NCBI GenBank assembly: GCA_038209965.1
Contig: JBBQXF010000146.1
Location: 1-10,475, forward strand
Origin: JALONO01 sp038209965
GTDB lineage: Bacteria; Bacteroidota; Bacteroidia; Cytophagales; Thermoflexibacteraceae
Direction: 5' to 3'
DNA length: 10,475 nucleotides
A program made the translations under genes and the position numbers. The notes below the pieces were generated by a model. The model saw nothing but the letters and a program-made list of their open reading frames with translations, had not been told where the DNA came from and did not search any database. Below are positions 7,162 through 10,475 of this stretch, in pieces. How positions within the stretch are numbered: the first letter of the stretch is position 1; each line of letters begins with the position of its first letter.

Positions 7162-7311
7162 ATGCACAAATTCACGTTTAAAATTGGAAAATTTACTTTT
7201 TTGTTGGCAGTGTTGGGCATACTGGCCTCTTCTTGCGTAAGCTCAACTTGTGGCAATACGCCCAAAAAACGCAAACAAGTTCGCGCCTATAACCGCATCC
7301 AGTACCGCTAG
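7162..7311 (+). CDS. small lipoprotein, 49 residues, unknown function
   Basis: ATG at 7162 opens a 49-codon frame ending in TAG at 7309-7311. The N-terminus is a lipoprotein signal peptide: basic start (MHKFTFKIGK), hydrophobic core (FTFLLAVLGIL), then a lipobox-like ASSC with Cys25 as the predicted lipidated residue. The mature part is only 25 residues, has a second cysteine (C30) and is strongly basic (KKRKQVRAYNRIQYR). It is shorter than common gene-calling limits. The gene sits 63 bp before the SprT-like ATG on the same strand, so the two may be co-transcribed. The signal peptide makes a real gene likely. I recognise no family, and the basic tail allows only speculation, such as contact with anionic envelope polymers. 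Confidence -1.
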   Translation: MHKFTFKIGKFTFLLAVLGILASSCVSSTCGNTPKKRKQVRAYNRIQYR

Positions 7312-7374
7312 GACTTTTTGAATTGCCGGGCTTGCATTAACTTTGGTCTTGCAACCGAGTTACCCCCCGACACT

Positions 7375-8037
7375 ATGACCGAAGACAAAATCAGGGCTGT
7401 CCTGCATAAATACGTGCCGATCCAAGCCGTCGACCAAGTGATGGCTTGGGTCATTTATTTTAAAATCCACCTCAAAATTACTGCCCGCCGCCGGACATTG
7501 CTGGGCAATTACCGCGCGCCCTTTGCGGGGGCTGGCCACCGGATTTCGGTCAATGGCGACCTCAATCCTTACGCTTTCCTGCTCACTTTTACGCATGAAC
7601 TGGCCCATTTGGTCACTTGGGAGAAGTTTGGCCAGCGGGTGCTCCCCCACGGGCCCGAATGGAAAACCGAGTTCCAGCAATTGATGCAGCCATTCTTGTC
7701 CAGTTCAGTGTTTCCCGCTGACTTGCAGCAAGTTATTGGCCGCTACCTGGCCGATCCGGCCGCCTCGAGTTGCCGGGATCAGCACCTTTCCCGCGCCCTG
7801 CGCCGCTATGACCAAGCCTCGCCCACGGTACATTTGGAAGAAATTGCCCCGGCGGGTTTGTTCCGACTGGAAGATGGGCGCATTTTCCGCAAGGGTGAAA
7901 AATTGCGCAAAAACTTCCTTTGCCAAGAACACCGCACCTCGGTCAATTATAAAATCAATGCTTTGATGCCCGTAATTCCTCATTTAGACGAAGAATTAAA
8001 CCAATTTACCAACCCTTCCCCTCATGTCAACGCCTGA
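7375..8037 (+). CDS. SprT-like zinc metalloprotease-fold protein
   Basis: A 220-residue protein with a SprT-like zincin core. FTHELAHLVTWEKFG (72-86) carries HExxH (H74, E75, H78), and HGPEWK (92-97) supplies the expected third zinc ligand H92. The C-terminal LFRLEDGRIFRKGEKLRKNFLCQEH stretch looks like the conserved tail of Bacteroidota SprT-like proteins, with one cysteine rather than the paired cysteines of a zinc ribbon. The eukaryotic relative SPRTN degrades DNA-protein crosslinks; the bacterial role is not settled. ATG 7375 is preferred. The frame extends up to a TTG at 7318, but those 19 residues (NCRACINFGLA and so on) add nothing recognisable. Its end overlaps the VIT1-family gene by 14 bp, indicating co-transcription and perhaps translational coupling. 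Confidence -1.
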   Translation: MTEDKIRAVLHKYVPIQAVDQVMAWVIYFKIHLKITARRRTLLGNYRAPFAGAGHRISVNGDLNPYAFLLTFTHELAHLVTWEKFGQRVLPHGPEWKTEFQQLMQPFLSSSVFPADLQQVIGRYLADPAASSCRDQHLSRALRRYDQASPTVHLEEIAPAGLFRLEDGRIFRKGEKLRKNFLCQEHRTSVNYKINALMPVIPHLDEELNQFTNPSPHVNA

Positions 8038-8755
8038 AAATGTGCTCCACCAGCGCAAAACATTCTGGGCCCGCGCCCAAGAATACTTGGGGGAGTTTGT
8101 CTTTGGCGGGATCGATGGCAGTGTGACCACTTTCGCGGTAGTGGCTGGGGCCACCGGGGCCCATTTGGATTCTTCGGTCGTGATCATTTTGGGCTTTGCC
8201 AACCTGCTGGCCGATGGCTTTTCCATGTCGGTGGGCAGTTACTTATCGGCCAAATCGGAGCGCGACAATTACGAAAAGCACCGCAAAGTAGAATATTGGG
8301 AGATTGAAAACATGCCCGAGACCGAGCGGCAAGAAATCCGGGATATTTTTGCGGCCAAGGGTTTTGAAGGGGAATTGTTGGAAAAAATAACCACCGTGAT
8401 TACCGCCGATAAAGACCGCTGGGTGGATGTGATGATGAAAGACGAGCTGGAAATGATGCCAAGCGCCAAGTTGCCGTTGACAATGGCAGCCGTGACCTAC
8501 TTTTCTTTCTTGGTGGTTGGGCTGATTCCGATGTTGCCTTATGTGGCCGATTACGCGCTGGGCATGGCCCCGTTCAACATGTTTCTTGCTTCCTGCTTAT
8601 TGACTACTTTTGCCTTTGCGGGAATCGGCCTGCTCAAGACCTTCGTGACCCAAACCAGCCGCTGGAAGGGAATTGCCGAAACGGTTTTGCTGGGCACCTC
8701 GGCGGCGGCAATGGCCTATTTTGTTGGGGCTTGGCTCGAAAGCCTGCTGCGTTGA
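8024..8755 (+). CDS. VIT1/CCC1 family Fe2+/Mn2+ transporter
   Basis: A 243-residue membrane transporter. The family signature FVFGGIDGSVTTFAVVAGATG (25-45) and GFANLLADGFSMSVGSYLSAKSE (57-79) cover the first two helices. A charged cytosolic stretch (about 80-145) rich in Glu and Met (EYWEIENMPE, DELEMM) corresponds to the metal-binding domain of plant VIT1. Three more helices follow (about 150-172, 184-205, 217-238), giving the usual five. Eukaryotic relatives move ferrous iron or manganese out of the cytosol into vacuoles; bacterial members probably export or sequester excess metal, but the direction is not shown here. Its ATG lies inside the 3' end of the SprT-like gene. With the metal permease-sensor 1.1 kb upstream, the area looks devoted to metal balance. 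Family call is firm, substrate is inferred. Confidence -1.
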   Translation: MSTPENVLHQRKTFWARAQEYLGEFVFGGIDGSVTTFAVVAGATGAHLDSSVVIILGFANLLADGFSMSVGSYLSAKSERDNYEKHRKVEYWEIENMPETERQEIRDIFAAKGFEGELLEKITTVITADKDRWVDVMMKDELEMMPSAKLPLTMAAVTYFSFLVVGLIPMLPYVADYALGMAPFNMFLASCLLTTFAFAGIGLLKTFVTQTSRWKGIAETVLLGTSAAAMAYFVGAWLESLLR

Positions 8756-8773
8756 GCTTGATTGTACTTAAAA

Positions 8774-8809
8774 TTACCGTTTGATTTTCTCATTTACCAT
8801 TTGATTTTC
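8774..8809 (+). repeat. duplicated 16-bp motif upstream of dprA
   Basis: TTACCGTTTGATTTTC (8774-8789) recurs as TTACCATTTGATTTTC (8794-8809), with one change and a 20-bp period. Both contain TA-n3-TTTG, one base longer than the Bacteroidota -7 box. The pair ends 8 bp before the dprA ATG and probably belongs to its promoter region or leader. Confidence -1.
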
Positions 8810-8817
8810 GGTTGCCA

Positions 8818-9939
8818 ATGGCTACATATTCCCCGCAAAAACACTATGAAATTGCCTTGGTGATGTTGCCCGGGATTGGGGCCATGCTGGCCAAACAATT
8901 GGTGAGCTACTGTGGTTCGGCAGAACAAGCGTTCAGGTCGGCCAGGGGCAAGCTGCTCAAAATCCCGGGGATTGGCGAAAAACTGGCCGATGCGTTGCTG
9001 CACTCGGCCGAAACCCTGAAACGGGCCGAGGCCGAACTGGCCAAAGCCGAGCGGAACAACGCCACCCTGCTTTTCTACACCGACGCAGCTTACCCGGCCC
9101 GCCTCAAAGAAATAGCCGATGCCCCCGCCCTACTCTACTCCCAAGGCCCCGCCAATCTTAGCCCCGCCCGGACGCTGGCCATTGTGGGCACCCGCAAGGC
9201 CACCGAATACGGCCGCCAAGTCACCGAGGAACTAATGGAAGGACTAAAAAAATATGAGCCGTTGATTGTCAGTGGATTGGCGTACGGAATTGACATTTAT
9301 GCCCACCGGGCGGCCCTCAAATTTGGCTTGCCCACGGTAGGGGTGCTGGGGAGTGGCCTAGATGTTGTCTATCCGCAAGGGCACCGGGGCACGGCCACCC
9401 AAATGCTGGCCGAGGGCGGCCTGTTGACTGAGTACGCATTTGGCACGCCCCCCGATGCACCGCATTTCCCGAGCCGCAACCGCATCATTGCTGGTCTGGC
9501 CGATGCCGTGCTGGTCGTGGAAGCCACCAACACCGGGGGCGCGCTCATTACTGCCGATATCGCCGATGGCTACCACCGCGAAGTGTTTGCCGTGCCGGGC
9601 AGTTTATACAACAAAGCTTCTGAAGGTTGCCTCAACTTGATCAAAAACCACAAGGCCCATTTGGTCACCTCAGCAACTGATCTGGCCTACATGATGCAAT
9701 GGGAAGAGGGCGCAGCGCCCACCAAGGTCAGCCGATTGTCGGAGGCCATTCCCAGTCACTTATCGACCGAGGAGGCCATCGTGCTCAAACTGCTCACCCA
9801 GCACAAGGGCGAGCTGCAACTTGACGACATCGGCTGGCAGTCGCAATTGGGGGTGAGCAAAGCGGCGGTGGCGTTGCTTACCCTCGAGTTTCAGGGATTG
9901 GTCAAATCGCTGCCCGGTAAGCGGTATGCACGGGTGTGA
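8818..9939 (+). CDS. dprA: DNA-processing protein DprA
   Basis: A 373-residue DprA/Smf protein, which in natural transformation binds incoming single-stranded DNA in the cytoplasm and loads RecA. Order: N-terminal helix-hairpin-helix region (LPGIGAMLAKQL 17-28, IPGIGEKLADALL 49-61), then the Rossmann-like DprA core with AIVGTRKAT (121-129), VSGLAYGID (151-159), GVLGSGLDVVYP (175-186), FPSRNRIIAGL (217-227), TNTGGALITA (237-246) and VPGS (259-262), then a C-terminal winged-helix DML1-like domain (about 318-373). Length is typical for Bacteroidota. ATG 8818 is chosen over an in-frame TTG two codons upstream. The gene is 62 bp after the VIT1-family gene, so it may belong to the same transcript or use the duplicated box just upstream. 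No other competence gene is in view. Confidence -1.
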   Translation: MATYSPQKHYEIALVMLPGIGAMLAKQLVSYCGSAEQAFRSARGKLLKIPGIGEKLADALLHSAETLKRAEAELAKAERNNATLLFYTDAAYPARLKEIADAPALLYSQGPANLSPARTLAIVGTRKATEYGRQVTEELMEGLKKYEPLIVSGLAYGIDIYAHRAALKFGLPTVGVLGSGLDVVYPQGHRGTATQMLAEGGLLTEYAFGTPPDAPHFPSRNRIIAGLADAVLVVEATNTGGALITADIADGYHREVFAVPGSLYNKASEGCLNLIKNHKAHLVTSATDLAYMMQWEEGAAPTKVSRLSEAIPSHLSTEEAIVLKLLTQHKGELQLDDIGWQSQLGVSKAAVALLTLEFQGLVKSLPGKRYARV

Positions 9940-9972
9940 GGGAGGGGCGATAGCACATTTGCTACCGCGCGA

Positions 9973-9991
9973 CAAAAGTCACAGACTTTTG
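9973..9991. repeat. hairpin copy 1, core AAAGTC-ACA-GACTTT
   Basis: CAAAAGTC (9973-9980) and GACTTTTG (9984-9991) form a perfect 8-bp stem around ACA. It begins 33 bp after the dprA stop. Its inner 15 nt are identical to those of the hairpin at 10002-10024, while the outer pairs differ. The stem is AU-rich and lacks a T-run, so it is not a textbook terminator. Confidence -1.
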
Positions 9992-10001
9992 CTTATTCAT
10001 G

Positions 10002-10024
10002 GTGCAAAGTCACAGACTTTGCAC
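10002..10024. repeat. hairpin copy 2, core AAAGTC-ACA-GACTTT
   Basis: GTGCAAAGTC (10002-10011) and GACTTTGCAC (10015-10024) form a perfect 10-bp stem around ACA. The core matches copy 1, with outer pairs GTGC/GCAC instead of CA/TG. Ten bases separate the two copies. Possible roles are a REP-like element, a transcript 3'-end stabiliser or a protein-binding palindrome; nothing here distinguishes them. Confidence -1.
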
Positions 10025-10031
10025 AACCACT

Positions 10032-10475
10032 GGGGCCGAAATATCGGCAACCAGACGAACAGCCGAGAATCAAGGCCCGTGGGGCTGAAATATCGGAAAC
10101 CAAACGAACAGCCGAGAACCAAGGCCCGTGGGGCTGAAATATCGGCAACCAGACGAACAGCCGAGAACCAAGGCCCGTGGGACCGAAATATCGGTAAACC
10201 AGACGGACCGCCGAGAATCAAGGCCCGTGGGACCGAAATATCGGTAACCAAATGGACAGCCGAAAATCAAGGCCCGTGGGGCCGAAATATCGGTAACCAA
10301 ATGGACAGCCGAGAACCAAGGCCCGTGGGGCCGAAATATCGGTAACCAGACGAACAGCCGAGAACCAAGGCCCGTGGGGCCGAAATATCGGTAACCCATA
10401 CGGACCCCGAGGAACCAGGCCCGGGGGGGCGGAATTAGCGTAAACAAGACGACCGGCCGAGAAACAGGCCCGGGG
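10032..10475. repeat. tandem array of a 49-bp unit, about nine copies
   Basis: Units begin at 10032, 10081, 10130, 10179, 10229, 10278, 10327, 10376 and about 10424. All intact units are 49 bp, except the one at 10179, which has one extra A. Each runs GGGGCCGAAATATCGG, then AACC-type linker, CAGCCGAGAA and CAAGGCCCGT. Two dyads recur: CCGA-AATA-TCGG inside each unit, and GGCCC-GTG-GGGCC across each junction. Substitutions cluster in the linker (CAGACGAAC versus CAAATGGAC). The last two copies have many indels and run to the window edge. There are no unique spacers, so this is not CRISPR. Because 49 is not a multiple of three, long open frames through the array shift phase and are judged artefacts. 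The 9940-10475 region holds no supported gene. Confidence -1.

Noticed and set aside
7049..7240. 63-codon frame rich in Leu/Phe as a membrane peptide
   Set aside because: It overlaps the better supported lipoprotein at 7162 in another frame, and its hydrophobicity comes from T-runs in AT-rich DNA.
7318..7374. Upstream TTG start for the SprT-like gene
   Set aside because: The extra 19 residues have no family-like features and ATG 7375 directly precedes conserved-looking sequence.
9926..10447. Open frames on both strands through the 49-bp array, giving repetitive peptides (for example from 9926 on plus and from 10447 on minus)
   Set aside because: The unit length is not a multiple of three, so the frame shifts at every unit; the array merely lacks stops in most phases. 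The plus frame also starts inside dprA, and no signal peptide or domain is visible.
10032..10475. CRISPR array
   Set aside because: The repeats are directly contiguous and the whole 49-bp unit is conserved, with no unique spacers and no cas genes.

Overview
The window looks like chromosomal DNA from a member of the Bacteroidota, probably a Cytophagales- or Saprospirales-like lineage with moderately high GC. The evidence is the protein families (a PSD1/DUF1553 planctomycete-type cytochrome-associated protein, a fused SpmA-SpmB protein, a Bacteroidota-style SprT-like protease), starts without Shine-Dalgarno sequences, and upstream boxes of the TAnnTTTG type. Genus-level placement is not possible from this sequence alone.

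Left part (1-3992): a 5'-truncated PSD1 protein with a CBM6-like insert, then a fused SpmA/SpmB membrane protein behind a perfect 8-bp leader hairpin, then a Methyltransf_24-type SAM methyltransferase with its own putative promoter. A strong bidirectional terminator (4082-4122) separates these genes from a solitary HlyD/MacA-type adaptor protein on the minus strand (4140-5321).

Middle (5322-6902): a 291-bp divergent intergenic region holds two operator-like elements. One is a set of three 6-bp half-sites at exactly 10-bp steps. The other is a 21-bp near-perfect palindrome between the -33-like and -7-like elements of the promoter for the gene at 5613. That gene encodes an ABC-3 family (Mn/Fe/Zn) permease fused to a C-terminal DtxR/MntR-like domain that keeps a full set of candidate metal ligands. 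No ATPase or binding protein lies next to it.

Right part (6903-9939): an AT-rich gap, a 49-residue lipoprotein missed by ordinary length cut-offs, a SprT-like zinc protease overlapping a VIT1/CCC1-family Fe/Mn transporter by 14 bp, and dprA (natural transformation). The permease-sensor and the VIT1 transporter put metal uptake and metal sequestration within about 1.1 kb of each other.

Right end (9940-10475): no credible gene. Two hairpins share the same 15-nt core but have different, compensating outer stems. They are followed by about nine tandem copies of a 49-bp unit containing two small dyads. The last two copies are degenerate, which may mean real decay or poor sequence at a contig end. 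These repeats and the operator-in-promoter arrangement are the most unusual content. I see no tRNA, rRNA, transposase or CRISPR array.
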